Made by a program: the position numbers and the translations under genes. The notes under the pieces are model-generated. The model did no database searches, was not told the origin of the DNA, and saw nothing but the letters and a program-made list of their open reading frames with translations. Of a stretch of DNA of 64,000 nt, positions 52,686 to 61,120 are shown piece after piece; the first letter of the stretch is position 1; each line of letters begins with the position of its first letter. Source of the stretch: Clostridium folliculivorans (GTDB lineage: Bacteria > Bacillota > Clostridia > Clostridiales > Clostridiaceae); NCBI RefSeq assembly GCF_024341905.1, contig NZ_BQXY01000005.1, positions 62,001 to 126,000 of the forward strand, in the 5' to 3' direction.

Positions 52686-52862
52686 TTATAAAATAGTATT
52701 AGCTTTATATACAGTATCTAGATATTTTCTTGAGTTTGACTTACCAGAAAAAATCCTTTTAAATCCTACGATTAATTTTCTAAACAATGATGTTTTGCAC
52801 TCTTCGGAGGTAATTACTTTCTTTCTTTGGGCAAAATCAACATATACTACATTATTTTTCAT
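52686..52862 (-). CDS. Small 58-residue basic protein
   Basis: Short frame beginning MKNNVVYVDFAQRKKVI, rich in Lys and Arg, with a basic amphipathic stretch (FRKLIVGFKRIF). AGGTG stands before the ATG. No family recognised. It lies on the minus strand between ispF and the sortase gene, with ~235 bp of otherwise empty AT-rich DNA before ispF. Confidence 0.6.
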   Translation of the reverse strand: MKNNVVYVDFAQRKKVITSEECKTSLFRKLIVGFKRIFSGKSNSRKYLDTVYKANTIL

Positions 52863-53047
52863 GGTATCACCTCACTACATATTTTATAATATTATTATAA
52901 CATAAAATTGTATGAATATTAAGAAAAATTCTATTAACAAACAAGACATTTTATTTTATAGACTATTTTATATCATTAAAATTAAGAACAAGTCTATGTT
53001 ATAATATAGTATATGATTAATTTTTGAAAATGAGTAGGGGGAAGTGT

Positions 53048-53656
53048 ATGAAAAAGAAAATTATTAATATAGTAGCAGTTATATTAATAGTATCAGGAAT
53101 AACAATGATAGGTGCAACTATTTTTATGAAATATACTGCCCATAAAAGACAAGCTGAACTTAGAGCGTCTTTTGAAAAGATGGATGATAGCAAAAGTAAT
53201 TTAGGAGCAGATGCAGATAAAGCTACCATAAAAGATTCTAATAGTGATAATAAAAATAATGAATCTCAGGTTAAACCAATAGCGCTGCTTATAATACCTA
53301 AAATTGATATAAATGTTGCAGTTGGAGAAGGAACAGATGATGATCTGCTTAGATATGCGGTTGGACATTTTAAGAACACTGCACTACCAGGAGAAAAAGG
53401 AAATCTGTGTCTAGCTGGGCACAGAAACTTTACCTACGCAGAATATTTCAAAGACTTAAATAAACTTGAAAAAAACGATGAAATAATAGTAAAGACTAAG
53501 GATAAAGAATTTACTTATTTAGTAACAACAAGTTTTATTGTAAACCCAGATGAGGTTGATGTGTTAAGTCCTACGAAGGATGAGACAATAACATTGGTTA
53601 CTTGCACTATTGGAGCAAAACAAAGACTTATTGTGAAAGGAAGCTTAAAGAAATAA
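53048..53656 (+). CDS. Class D sortase
   Basis: 202-residue membrane-anchored transpeptidase that links surface proteins to the cell wall. N-terminal TM (~5-27), then the sortase barrel with catalytic His125 (LAGHRNFTY), Cys186 (VTCTIG, the TLxTC motif) and Arg193. Size and motifs fit class D. The start at 53048 follows AGGGGG; a longer in-frame version overlaps that site. It is 32 bp before the SigI/RsgI-like gene. No protein with a clear LPxTG motif is in the window; the amylase tail carries a degenerate one. Confidence 0.92.
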   Translation: MKKKIINIVAVILIVSGITMIGATIFMKYTAHKRQAELRASFEKMDDSKSNLGADADKATIKDSNSDNKNNESQVKPIALLIIPKIDINVAVGEGTDDDLLRYAVGHFKNTALPGEKGNLCLAGHRNFTYAEYFKDLNKLEKNDEIIVKTKDKEFTYLVTTSFIVNPDEVDVLSPTKDETITLVTCTIGAKQRLIVKGSLKK

Positions 53657-53688
53657 GTTTTACTTTAAGTTTATAGGAAATATTAAGA

Positions 53689-54711
53689 ATGGATGGATTT
53701 AGTAAAGACAAATATATATTTTCGTCAAGACCTAAGATAAAGGTAGTTAAGGATATTGATTTTTCTTACAGTAAGCAAGTTTCGTTATTTGTTAAAGAGT
53801 TAAGATTATATGGTATTACAAATAAAAATCTTATAAATAGAACCCCTAAGTATGAGACGAGAAATTATTTGCTAAATATAGCTTTATTTGTAGTAGAGAA
53901 TAATGCTATTTTTGAAGAGATTGTTTCGAAAAGAGATATACAAGTTTCTAGGCTTTCCAGAGTTACAGGCGCTTCTAGGAGTATTATTGAAAATTGGAGA
54001 GACTACTTAATTTCATATATTGTATTACTTTCTAACTCCAATTATATTAATATTAGGGAATATATTAATATCCAAGAGAGAACTGTTGATGAAGGCAGTA
54101 TATCAACTTATGAAAAACTAAATGCCAATGATACAGAGTATACGGGGATTTCTATAAAAAATGAAAGAAAATATTCAGATATTCTAACCAGTATGGGAGA
54201 ATTTATTAGAATAAAGAACAATGATTCGGATAAAAAAATAGGGCAAGAATTGCGTGGTAAAGAAAGAAAAACTTTTAAACATTATAGCAAAATAGTAGCT
54301 TTTTTAGCTGTTATTATTACTATTGCAAGTTCGGTAGTTATTTATTTATATAATGAAAATTATACAACCTTAGTTGTAAATTCAAATGCTAAGATTGTAT
54401 TCGAAATAAATAGGTTCAATAGGATAAATGAAGCCTACTCTCAAAACTCCAATAATCAAAACATGATTGATAACTTGAAGTTGCAGCATGATAATATTGA
54501 TGATGGAGTTACAAAGCTTTTTAAATACCTTAATGAGCAAAAAAAGTTATCAGATAAAGACATATTACTAGTTGTTTCTGGACATAAATTAGATGATGAT
54601 AGTTTACAAAAATTAGAGCAATATATAAAAGATAATAATGAACAAAAGGATAATAAGAAAATTAAAATAACCATAAACAATATGGGCAATGAGAAAAAGG
54701 TAGATTACTAA
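53689..54711 (+). CDS. Membrane protein: SigI C-terminal-like domain fused to RsgI-like domain
   Basis: 340 residues. Residues ~27-127 follow the pattern of the SigI sigma factor C-terminal domain: LFVKELRLYGITNKNL, then RTPKYETR (SigI: SPKHxDTR), then VTGASRSIIENWRDYLIS (SigI: lTGvSRKTIERNRKYIIA), then YINIREYI. Sigma region 2 is absent. After a charged linker comes one TM helix (~202-220) and an outside domain starting TTLVVNSNAKIVFEINRFNR, like RsgI's VSIDINPSIELxINRFDR, with a second part DILLVVSGH. It looks like DNA-binding and sensing halves of the SigI/RsgI system in one chain. The pattern match is from memory; a profile search is needed. Weak RBS AGGAAAT. Confidence 0.65.
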   Translation: MDGFSKDKYIFSSRPKIKVVKDIDFSYSKQVSLFVKELRLYGITNKNLINRTPKYETRNYLLNIALFVVENNAIFEEIVSKRDIQVSRLSRVTGASRSIIENWRDYLISYIVLLSNSNYINIREYINIQERTVDEGSISTYEKLNANDTEYTGISIKNERKYSDILTSMGEFIRIKNNDSDKKIGQELRGKERKTFKHYSKIVAFLAVIITIASSVVIYLYNENYTTLVVNSNAKIVFEINRFNRINEAYSQNSNNQNMIDNLKLQHDNIDDGVTKLFKYLNEQKKLSDKDILLVVSGHKLDDDSLQKLEQYIKDNNEQKDNKKIKITINNMGNEKKVDY

Positions 54712-54758
54712 TTACTAGAGAAATGGCGTGAATAATATTATTGAAAGGAATTTCATAA

Positions 54759-55538
54759 ATGAAGAGCAACATCAAGAAGAAAAATATAGTTATCCATAAT
54801 GAAAAGAAAGAAGAATTAAGGATAAATAAATATATAAGTGAAACAGGTATATGTTCTAGAAGAGAAGCTGACAAGTTGATAGAGCAAGGAAGAGTGAGTA
54901 TAGATGGTAAAGTGGCTACTACGGGGAATAAAGTAGGCTTAAATCAAAAAGTTTTAATTGATGGAAAACCAATTTCAAAAGAAAATGAAGCAATCTATAT
55001 AGTTTTAAATAAGCCCGTTGGCATAACATGTACTACTGAAAAGAAAATTAAAGGAAATATAGTGGATTTTGTGAATCATAAAAAGAGAATATTTCCTATT
55101 GGAAGGTTAGATAAAGATTCGCAAGGACTTATTTTACTAACGAATGATGGCGATATAGTTAATAAAATTTTAAGAGCCGGTAATAATCATGAAAAAGAGT
55201 ATATTGTAACGGTAAACAAACCTATCACTGATGAATTCATTACTAATATGGCTAAGGGAGTTCCGATTTTAGGAGTTATAACAAAGAAATGTGTTGTAAA
55301 AAGAGAAGGCAAGAATGTATTTAGAATAGTACTTACTCAAGGATTAAATAGACAAATCAGAAGAATGTGTGAGTATTTTGGCTATAAGGTTGTAAAACTA
55401 GAAAGAATAAGAATAATGAATATTAATCTTGGAGGTTTAAAGATTGGACAATGGAGAGAATTAAGTCGTAAAGAGGTAGATGGCATAAATAAACTGATCT
55501 CTGATTCAGTAAAAACTGAAGAAGCGTCCACAATTTAA
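54759..55538 (+). CDS. rluF: rRNA pseudouridine synthase, RluF/RluB type
   Basis: 259 residues. N-terminal S4 RNA-binding domain (~24-75, [20 protein letters not shown]), then a catalytic domain with the nucleophile Asp in [17 protein letters not shown] and the C-terminal [17 protein letters not shown] typical of RsuA/RluB/RluF. It converts a uridine of 23S rRNA to pseudouridine. The spacing suggests RluF rather than RluB, but this is not certain. AAAGGAA precedes the ATG. Confidence 0.9.
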   Translation: MKSNIKKKNIVIHNEKKEELRINKYISETGICSRREADKLIEQGRVSIDGKVATTGNKVGLNQKVLIDGKPISKENEAIYIVLNKPVGITCTTEKKIKGNIVDFVNHKKRIFPIGRLDKDSQGLILLTNDGDIVNKILRAGNNHEKEYIVTVNKPITDEFITNMAKGVPILGVITKKCVVKREGKNVFRIVLTQGLNRQIRRMCEYFGYKVVKLERIRIMNINLGGLKIGQWRELSRKEVDGINKLISDSVKTEEASTI

Positions 55539-55559
55539 TAGTTTTAGGATTAAAAAGTA

Positions 55560-55599
55560 GGCATTTAAACTATTAGCATATGTTAATAGTTTAAATGCC
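55560..55599. terminator. Terminator between rluF and the deacetylase
   Basis: GGCATTTAAACTATTA / TAATAGTTTAAATGCC, 16-bp perfect stem with an 8-nt loop, between convergent genes. Confidence 0.85.
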
Positions 55600-55613
55600 C
55601 ATTTTATTGTGAG

Positions 55614-56534
55614 TTATTTTTTCTTAGTATTTAATATTTTAATAAAATCATTTAGGGAATGTTTATTTCCTATGTATAGTCTATCTAAATTATATATGTT
55701 GTCTTTTTTATCTGCTAAAGCTAACGAAGTATTTTGAAGATTAAAAGACATTTTGTATCCAGCCTGTTCTGCTGCTTTCTTTGAATCTTCACTTAAGTTA
55801 GAAGATGGAAAAGCCACATAACTAATAGGTTTACTTAAAAAACCTTCAAGAGTCTGTTTGGATTTCTTTAACGTGTCAATTTGTTTATCTAAATTTAACT
55901 TGGATATATTAGAAACCTCACCAAAATGGCTTTGTATATCTATACCATATTTTGAAAGCTCTTTAAGTTGTTCAACATTTAAATATGATGGATTATTTAC
56001 CGAATCACTTATCATAAATATAGTAGCTTTAAAACCAAATTCTTTTAGTATAGGGAAAGCATATGTATAGGTGCCTACATAACCATCATCGAAGGTAATA
56101 ACTATTGATTTCTCAGGGATACCTTTATTATCTTTAAAATAACTATAAAGCTCGTCCAAGGTTATTGGAAAATAGCCGTTGTCCTTTAAATATTTCATTT
56201 GTTCCTTGAATTTAGCAGGATCTAAAACTAGGTCCGTTCCTTTAGCTGAATTTATATCATGATAGCACAAGATTGGTAGTCCGTTGTCATCATTTGTAAG
56301 TTTTAATCCTGAAAATCTATCTTTATTAGAAGTATCTGTTGAAGTAGCTTTAGTATTATCAACAACTTTATCTGTAGTGCTAGGTACTTTAGTAGTTTCT
56401 TTGGCAGTAACTTTCGTCTCCGAAGTAGGCAAACTACTATTTTTTCTTGCTGACTGACCTATAAATACAACCAAAATAATAGATATAGTAAGAATTATGC
56501 ATACAATAGATAAAAAGGTATCTTTCTTTTTCAT
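55614..56534 (-). CDS. Polysaccharide deacetylase paralog with altered catalytic motifs
   Basis: 306 residues, N-terminal membrane anchor (~8-28), Ser/Thr-rich linker, NodB-type domain. CYHDIN and ITFDDGYVGTYTYAFP are kept, but motif 2 reads SHFGEVSN, lacking the second zinc His of HTTDH. The later motif reads FPSSN where its paralog has YPYGK. It may be inactive, carbohydrate-binding or of changed specificity. Its paralog lies upstream on the same strand, with three palindromic repeats between. Start at 56534, nine bases after AAGG; a three-residue longer form is possible. Confidence 0.85.
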   Translation of the reverse strand: MKKKDTFLSIVCIILTISIILVVFIGQSARKNSSLPTSETKVTAKETTKVPSTTDKVVDNTKATSTDTSNKDRFSGLKLTNDDNGLPILCYHDINSAKGTDLVLDPAKFKEQMKYLKDNGYFPITLDELYSYFKDNKGIPEKSIVITFDDGYVGTYTYAFPILKEFGFKATIFMISDSVNNPSYLNVEQLKELSKYGIDIQSHFGEVSNISKLNLDKQIDTLKKSKQTLEGFLSKPISYVAFPSSNLSEDSKKAAEQAGYKMSFNLQNTSLALADKKDNIYNLDRLYIGNKHSLNDFIKILNTKKK

Positions 56535-56577
56535 ATAACCCATCCTTTTTATGTGTAATATTTAAAGCTTATTTATG

Positions 56578-56673
56578 GATGTACCACTTCGTAATGAAAT
56601 TTATTATTTTTAAATTCTCTCACCAGAAACCGTGAGAGTTTTAAAAATAGATTTTGGATCGAAGTGGGACATC
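56578..56673 (-). repeat. Palindromic intergenic element, copy D
   Basis: 96 bp from GATGTACCACTTC to GAAGTGGGACATC, with inner stem AATTCTCTCA / GTGAGAGTTTT. Reverse orientation of copy B. Four bases (TATG) separate it from copy E. Confidence 0.85.
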
Positions 56674-56677
56674 TATG

Positions 56678-56773
56678 GATGTACCATTTCGTAATAAAAT
56701 TTATTATTTTTAAACGCTCTCATCAAAAGCCGCGAGAGTTTTAAAAATAGATTTTGGATCGAAGTGGGACATC
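56678..56773 (-). repeat. Palindromic intergenic element, copy E
   Basis: Tandem neighbour of copy D with an exact 100-bp period and ~90% identity. The inner stem has compensating changes (CGCTCTCA / CGCGAGAG), which hints that pairing is kept. Confidence 0.85.
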
Positions 56774-56849
56774 TTTAACACCCATATTATAACATAATGA
56801 GCATCGTTTCTACAAATGTGTAATATATACAAATGGAAAGTAGATAAAA

Positions 56850-56897
56850 ATGTACCACTTCATTTTAAAAATAGTTTTTAGATTAAAGTAGTACATC
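56850..56897 (-). repeat. Palindromic intergenic element, copy F, internally deleted
   Basis: 48 bp: ATGTACCACTTC, then only the AAAAATAG/TTTTTAGAT part of the core, then GTAGTACATC. Both ends are kept while the central hairpin is lost. Confidence 0.7.
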
Positions 56898-56919
56898 CTT
56901 AATTATGTAAATGAAAAGT

Positions 56920-57840
56920 TTAAGTTCGCTTCAAGGTAACTATTCTTATGAAATCACTCATGGAAAAATTATTGCCTATGTAAAATCTATCTAAGTTGTA
57001 TATGTTATCCTTCTTATCAGTTAAAGTTCCTTGAACATTAAAAGCCATTTTATATCCAGCAGCAGCAGCGGCCTTCTTTGAGTTATCATTTAGCTTGCCA
57101 TATGGATAGGCTATATAGTTAATTGGTTTGTTTAAGAGCCTTTCAAGAGAATGTTTTGACTCTTTCATTATATCTATCTGTTTTGATAAACTAAGCTTAG
57201 TTAAATCTGAATGATCTGTAGTATGACTTTCTATATCAATGCCATATTCGGAAAGCTCTTTAATCTGACTAGAAGTTAAGTATGAATCCTTATCTACACA
57301 CTCACTTATCATAAAAATAGTTGCAGTAAACCCGAATTCTTTGAGTACAGGATATGCATATGTATAATTACCTATATAGCCATCATCAAAGGTTAGCACT
57401 ACTGATTTTGATGGAATAGGTGCACTATCTCTTAAGTATCCGTAAAGTTCATCTAATGTAAGTGTAAAATAGCCATTATCTTTTAAGTATTTCAACTGTT
57501 GCCTAAATTTATCAGGATTAAGCAAAAGATTGTTGCCTTTAGTGGGGTTCACATCATGATAGCATAAAATAGGAATACCATTGTCGGCAGTAGTTAGTTG
57601 AGCCCCTTCAAATTTAGTAAGAATACTTTCAGTGGTGAAAGAGCATTTTTCCATAGGGTAAATATCATTAGATATCACAGGCTTTATAGGAATACTTTTA
57701 TTTTCTTGAACAACTTTCAATTGTGGTATAATACCTAATTTGTTTTCAATTCTTAATGACTGACCAATTAATACAACTAAGATAATTAATGCAGTAACAA
57801 TTATACATACTATAGATAGTAATGAATCTTTTTTATTCAT
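56920..57840 (-). CDS. Polysaccharide deacetylase (NodB domain), membrane-anchored
   Basis: 306 residues. N-terminal anchor (~8-27), linker, then the NodB domain with LTFDDGYIGNYTYAYP (catalytic Asp and zinc Asp), SHTTDH (both zinc His) and IAYPYGK. It removes acetyl groups from peptidoglycan or another extracellular glycan. AAGGAG before the ATG. Paralog of the protein at 55614-56534, over most of its length very similar, so the pair arose by tandem duplication; this copy keeps all motifs. Confidence 0.92.
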   Translation of the reverse strand: MNKKDSLLSIVCIIVTALIILVVLIGQSLRIENKLGIIPQLKVVQENKSIPIKPVISNDIYPMEKCSFTTESILTKFEGAQLTTADNGIPILCYHDVNPTKGNNLLLNPDKFRQQLKYLKDNGYFTLTLDELYGYLRDSAPIPSKSVVLTFDDGYIGNYTYAYPVLKEFGFTATIFMISECVDKDSYLTSSQIKELSEYGIDIESHTTDHSDLTKLSLSKQIDIMKESKHSLERLLNKPINYIAYPYGKLNDNSKKAAAAAGYKMAFNVQGTLTDKKDNIYNLDRFYIGNNFSMSDFIRIVTLKRT

Positions 57841-58022
57841 AAGAAATCTCCTTTATCGTGAAGTTTATAAATACAGAACTGTATTTTAAATTTTATATAG
57901 CAAAATTAAGTCTATGTAGATGTTTTTTACATTGAGTCCAAATAAGACCACTATAGTTATTATATTTAATGAAAATAAAATTATTCAATATATATATTAC
58001 ATATAATGGTAAACTATTCACA

Positions 58023-58108
58023 TTATCCACATTTACATGTGGATAAGTTGTTAAAGTTTTGTGAGTTTTATGTTTATAACTGCTTATAGTTATTTAAGTT
58101 GTGGATAA
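58023..58108. promoter_or_regulatory. Three perfect DnaA boxes
   Basis: TTATCCACA at 58023-58031 (plus), and TGTGGATAA at 58038-58046 and 58100-58108 (minus). The first two face each other six bases apart. They lie 34-119 bp upstream of the DUF3298 gene. No dnaA, dnaN or recF is nearby, so this is not the usual oriC. Confidence 0.7.
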
Positions 58109-58141
58109 AATATTATCAAAGGTATAAGGAGGGATAGAAAG

Positions 58142-58858
58142 ATGTTGAACATAAGAAGAAAAGTATCAAAGATTATTGGAGTTATTTTGTTAAGTTTTGT
58201 GATGTGTGGGATGACTTTAGTTGATGAAGGTTATAAGTTCACTGAAAAGAGAATAAATGAAACTAAGTCATATGGAACTATAGATATAAAAGTACCAATT
58301 ATTGTTGAAAGCAATAATAATAACGTGAAAGAGTTTAATGGTATAGTTGAGGGAGATATAGCCGATTGGCAAAAAGATTTGGTTGAACTAGCTAAGCAGG
58401 ACGAAGCAGAATCAAAAAGTAAAGGTATAGATTTTAGGCCTTATTCATTAGATACAGTATATAAAATACCTTATAACACTAAAAACTTTGTAAGTTTAGT
58501 AGTTGATTATTATCAGTACACTGGTGGAGCACACGGGCTAACTACAAGAAATACATATAATTATGATTTTAATCAAGGTAAAAGATTGAGACTATTTGAA
58601 TTATTTAAAGAAGGGTATGATTATCAAACTAAAATAAATGATGTTATTAGACAACAGATTGCTAAAAATCCAAGTGAGTATTTCCAAGATGAAAATGGAT
58701 TCAAAGGAATTAAGAACAAACAAGATTTCTATATTGATAAGGATGGGATAGTTATAGTATTTCAACTATACGACATAGCGCCATATGCTTCAGGAATTAA
58801 AGAATTTAATATTCCATTCTCAGCAGTTCAGGATGGATTACTCTATAAGTTTAAATAA
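58142..58858 (+). CDS. DUF4163/DUF3298 (RsiV-like) exported protein
   Basis: 238 residues with a signal anchor (~10-28). It begins with a DUF4163-like strand region and ends with DUF3298, marked by YTGGAHGLTTRNTYNYD. The same fold forms the outer domain of RsiV (lysozyme-sensing anti-sigma) and part of PdaC. Here there is no sigma-binding region or deacetylase domain, so it is a stand-alone exported form. AAGGAGGGA before the ATG; DnaA boxes sit in its promoter region. Confidence 0.82.
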   Translation: MLNIRRKVSKIIGVILLSFVMCGMTLVDEGYKFTEKRINETKSYGTIDIKVPIIVESNNNNVKEFNGIVEGDIADWQKDLVELAKQDEAESKSKGIDFRPYSLDTVYKIPYNTKNFVSLVVDYYQYTGGAHGLTTRNTYNYDFNQGKRLRLFELFKEGYDYQTKINDVIRQQIAKNPSEYFQDENGFKGIKNKQDFYIDKDGIVIVFQLYDIAPYASGIKEFNIPFSAVQDGLLYKFK

Positions 58859-58940
58859 TAATTATTGAAGACAATATATATAAATCATATAATAGATATT
58901 AAGGAAAATTGTGTATATTAATATACTTAATTCAACGGGC

Positions 58941-58966
58941 TATTAAAGCACTGTATTGAAATTAAG
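58941..58966 (+). repeat. Fragment of the MITE-like end sequence
   Basis: TATTAAAGCACTGTATTGAA plus ATTAAG resembles the left end of the relic at 44160 (GTTAAAGCACCATGTTGAAATTAA). Confidence 0.45.
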
Positions 58967-59007
58967 AAATAAAATAGATACTCCGATTTTTTACAGAGGA
59001 AATAACA

Positions 59008-59101
59008 TATAGGAATCCATTACAAAAATTTAAGAGGTACATATTTAAAAATCTTTGAGATACAGCATGTACCTCTTAATAGTGGAAGGTGGATTCCTAT
59101 A
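59008..59101. repeat. Nested palindromic element
   Basis: Outer arms TATAGGAATCCA (59008-59019) and TGGATTCCTATA (59090-59101); inner arms AAGAGGTACAT (59032-59042) and ATGTACCTCTT (59067-59077). Both are perfect. The outer arm motif recurs at 18798 and 42296. The segment to 59140 matches 18816-18835. Confidence 0.7.
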
Positions 59102-59234
59102 AATATTTTTATGTAAAAGTTTAAGTTACACTTATTCGATTATAACTACTTCTAGAGATTGTATTGATTGAATAATTTAAAAACTAGACAAGCTTGTAAA
59201 ATAACTTAATCCTAATTTTAAGGAGAAGAACATT

Positions 59235-60380
59235 TTGAAAAATAGAAGTGATTATTTATTAATACTTAGGGCTTTAATAATTATATATTGCGTATATGAT
59301 TATATTGAAGAGAAGGTATTCTCTACAAATATGGTTATACTGTTGTTAATCTACATTATAACCAGTGTTTTGTATTTTGTTCTTATAAAATATAAAAACA
59401 GTATAATTATACCAGTAACTTCTATTATAGTAATATTATATTCGAGCATATATATAAATAATCTATTTATAGTGTTATTGCCCTGTTCAATATATGATAT
59501 TATAAATGCAATTAATCTAAGTAAAATAATATTTTCAGTGGTATCATTAGTAATGCTTATTATTATGAGTATAAGCATTCAACCTATATATGTTTTCATA
59601 GTTTTACTAATTGTAATGCTAGATTCAATTTTTACAAAACATTTTGCAAGAATTGATAATCTTCTAAAGGAAAATGATTTTCTTAGAGAAAAAAATTACA
59701 ACTACACTAAAGAGATAGATGATTTAAAAAGTTATGAGAAACAAGTTTTATATACAACTCAAGTAGAGGAACGTAATTCATTATCCCAAAAGATGCATGA
59801 CAAGGTTGGACATACAATTGCAGCAAGTCTAATGCAGCTTGAGGCTGCTAAATTTATAATGAAGAGTGACAAAGACAAGGCTGAAGCAATGATTGACAAT
59901 TCCATTAGAGTGCTAAGAGATGGGATGGATGATATAAGAATTACTTTAAGAAAAATAAAACCTCCAACTGAGCAGTTAGGAATAAATAGAGTAAAGATGG
60001 CGTTAGAAGATTGTACAAAAGGAACAGAATTAAAATATAGTTTGATATATACAGGAGACCTTAATAAAATAAAGTATAGTCACTGGATCATAATTATTGA
60101 GAGTATTAAAGAAAGTTTGACTAATACTATAAAATACTCTAATGCTAGTAATGTTGAAGTGGCTATCGATGTATTAAATAAAGTTATAAGGGTTTTTGTT
60201 AAGGATAATGGATTAGGAATAGTTAATGTAAAAAAGGGATTAGGGCTTTCAGGAATTGAGCAAAGATGTATAGATGCTGGTGGTAATGCACTATTTGATG
60301 GAAGTGACGGTTTTGCAGTAACTTTATTATTACCTATATTAAAGGAGAGAGAGCATGAGTATAAGACTTCTAATATGTGA
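59235..60380 (+). CDS. NarL-type sensor histidine kinase
   Basis: 381 residues: about five TM helices (~10-130) with short loops, a coiled-coil, HisKA_3 with NSLSQKMHDKVGH (His188), and a short HATPase ending KDNGLGI and GLGLSGIEQR. This DesK/LiaS-like form often senses envelope state. The TTG start at 59235 has AAGGAGAAG upstream. It overlaps the regulator gene by 26 bp. It is followed by an ABC-2 exporter, a common pairing in antibiotic or bacteriocin response. Confidence 0.92.
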   Translation: MKNRSDYLLILRALIIIYCVYDYIEEKVFSTNMVILLLIYIITSVLYFVLIKYKNSIIIPVTSIIVILYSSIYINNLFIVLLPCSIYDIINAINLSKIIFSVVSLVMLIIMSISIQPIYVFIVLLIVMLDSIFTKHFARIDNLLKENDFLREKNYNYTKEIDDLKSYEKQVLYTTQVEERNSLSQKMHDKVGHTIAASLMQLEAAKFIMKSDKDKAEAMIDNSIRVLRDGMDDIRITLRKIKPPTEQLGINRVKMALEDCTKGTELKYSLIYTGDLNKIKYSHWIIIIESIKESLTNTIKYSNASNVEVAIDVLNKVIRVFVKDNGLGIVNVKKGLGLSGIEQRCIDAGGNALFDGSDGFAVTLLLPILKEREHEYKTSNM

Positions 60381-60981
60381 TGATGATGCATTAATTAGAG
60401 AAAGTCTAAGGATAATTTTGTCGATGGATGAAGAGATAGATGTTATAGATGTAGCGGAAAATGGGCTAAAGGCATTAGATAGTTGTATAAAGAACATAAT
60501 AGATATAGTTTTACTTGATATAAGAATGCCTTTAATGAATGGAGTAGATGCTACTAGAGAGATAATAAGCAAAACTAAGTCAAAGGTTATTATACTTACT
60601 ACTTTTGATGAAGATGAATATATAAAACAGGCTTTAAGTAATGGCGCTAGTGGATATATATTGAAAAATAATCCTCCAGATAAGATTATAAATACAATAA
60701 AGTTAGTTGCCAGTGGAAATAGCGTAATGGAGGAAAGTGTATTTAATAAGTTTAAAGAAAATATGTCTTATGATGAAGAAAAGATAGATATTTCTCTATT
60801 TACTGAAAGAGAGTTAGAGATAATAAGAGCTATATCAGAAGGTATGTCTAATAAGGAAATATCAGCTAAGTTATTCATATCCGAGGGAACAGTGAAGAAC
60901 TATATAACTAATATTTTAAATAAGACAGGCTTGAATCATAGAACTCAAATCGCCATATATTATATAAAAGGTAAGGTTTAA
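60355..60981 (+). CDS. NarL/LuxR-family response regulator
   Basis: 208 residues: receiver with Asp55 (IVLLDIRMPLMNG), TTFDEDEY and Lys in YILKNNPP, then a LuxR helix-turn-helix (FTERELEIIRAISEGMSNKEISAKLFISEGTVK region, ~145-205). Its ATG lies inside the kinase gene, so the two are co-translated. It probably regulates the ABC genes that begin 250 bp downstream. Confidence 0.94.
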   Translation: MSIRLLICDDDALIRESLRIILSMDEEIDVIDVAENGLKALDSCIKNIIDIVLLDIRMPLMNGVDATREIISKTKSKVIILTTFDEDEYIKQALSNGASGYILKNNPPDKIINTIKLVASGNSVMEESVFNKFKENMSYDEEKIDISLFTERELEIIRAISEGMSNKEISAKLFISEGTVKNYITNILNKTGLNHRTQIAIYYIKGKV

Positions 60982-60983
60982 TT

Positions 60984-61030
60984 TAAGAGCACTATAATGA
61001 AATTAATTGGTTATGCATCCAATGCTTTGA
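60984..61030 (+). repeat. Fragment of the MITE-like end sequence
   Basis: TTAAGAGCACTATAATGAAA, ATTAATTGGTTA and CATCCAATGCTTT follow the order of the left end of the relic at 44160 (…ATTAATTGGTTAATCATCC-GCTTT). Confidence 0.55.
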
Positions 61031-61120
61031 TTCTAGATATAGCCAGGGCACAGAGTTGTTTATGATATAAGTAATGTGAAATAAAGATGATATATATGAC
61101 GAAAGTCATATGAAGATATG

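Noticed and set aside
56578..56897. CRISPR-like repeats between the deacetylases
   Set aside because: The whole 96-bp unit is repeated with only 4 bp between copies; there are no unique spacers.
58023..58108. Chromosomal origin oriC
   Set aside because: DnaA boxes are present, but dnaA, dnaN, recF, rpmH and gyrase genes are all absent from the neighbourhood.
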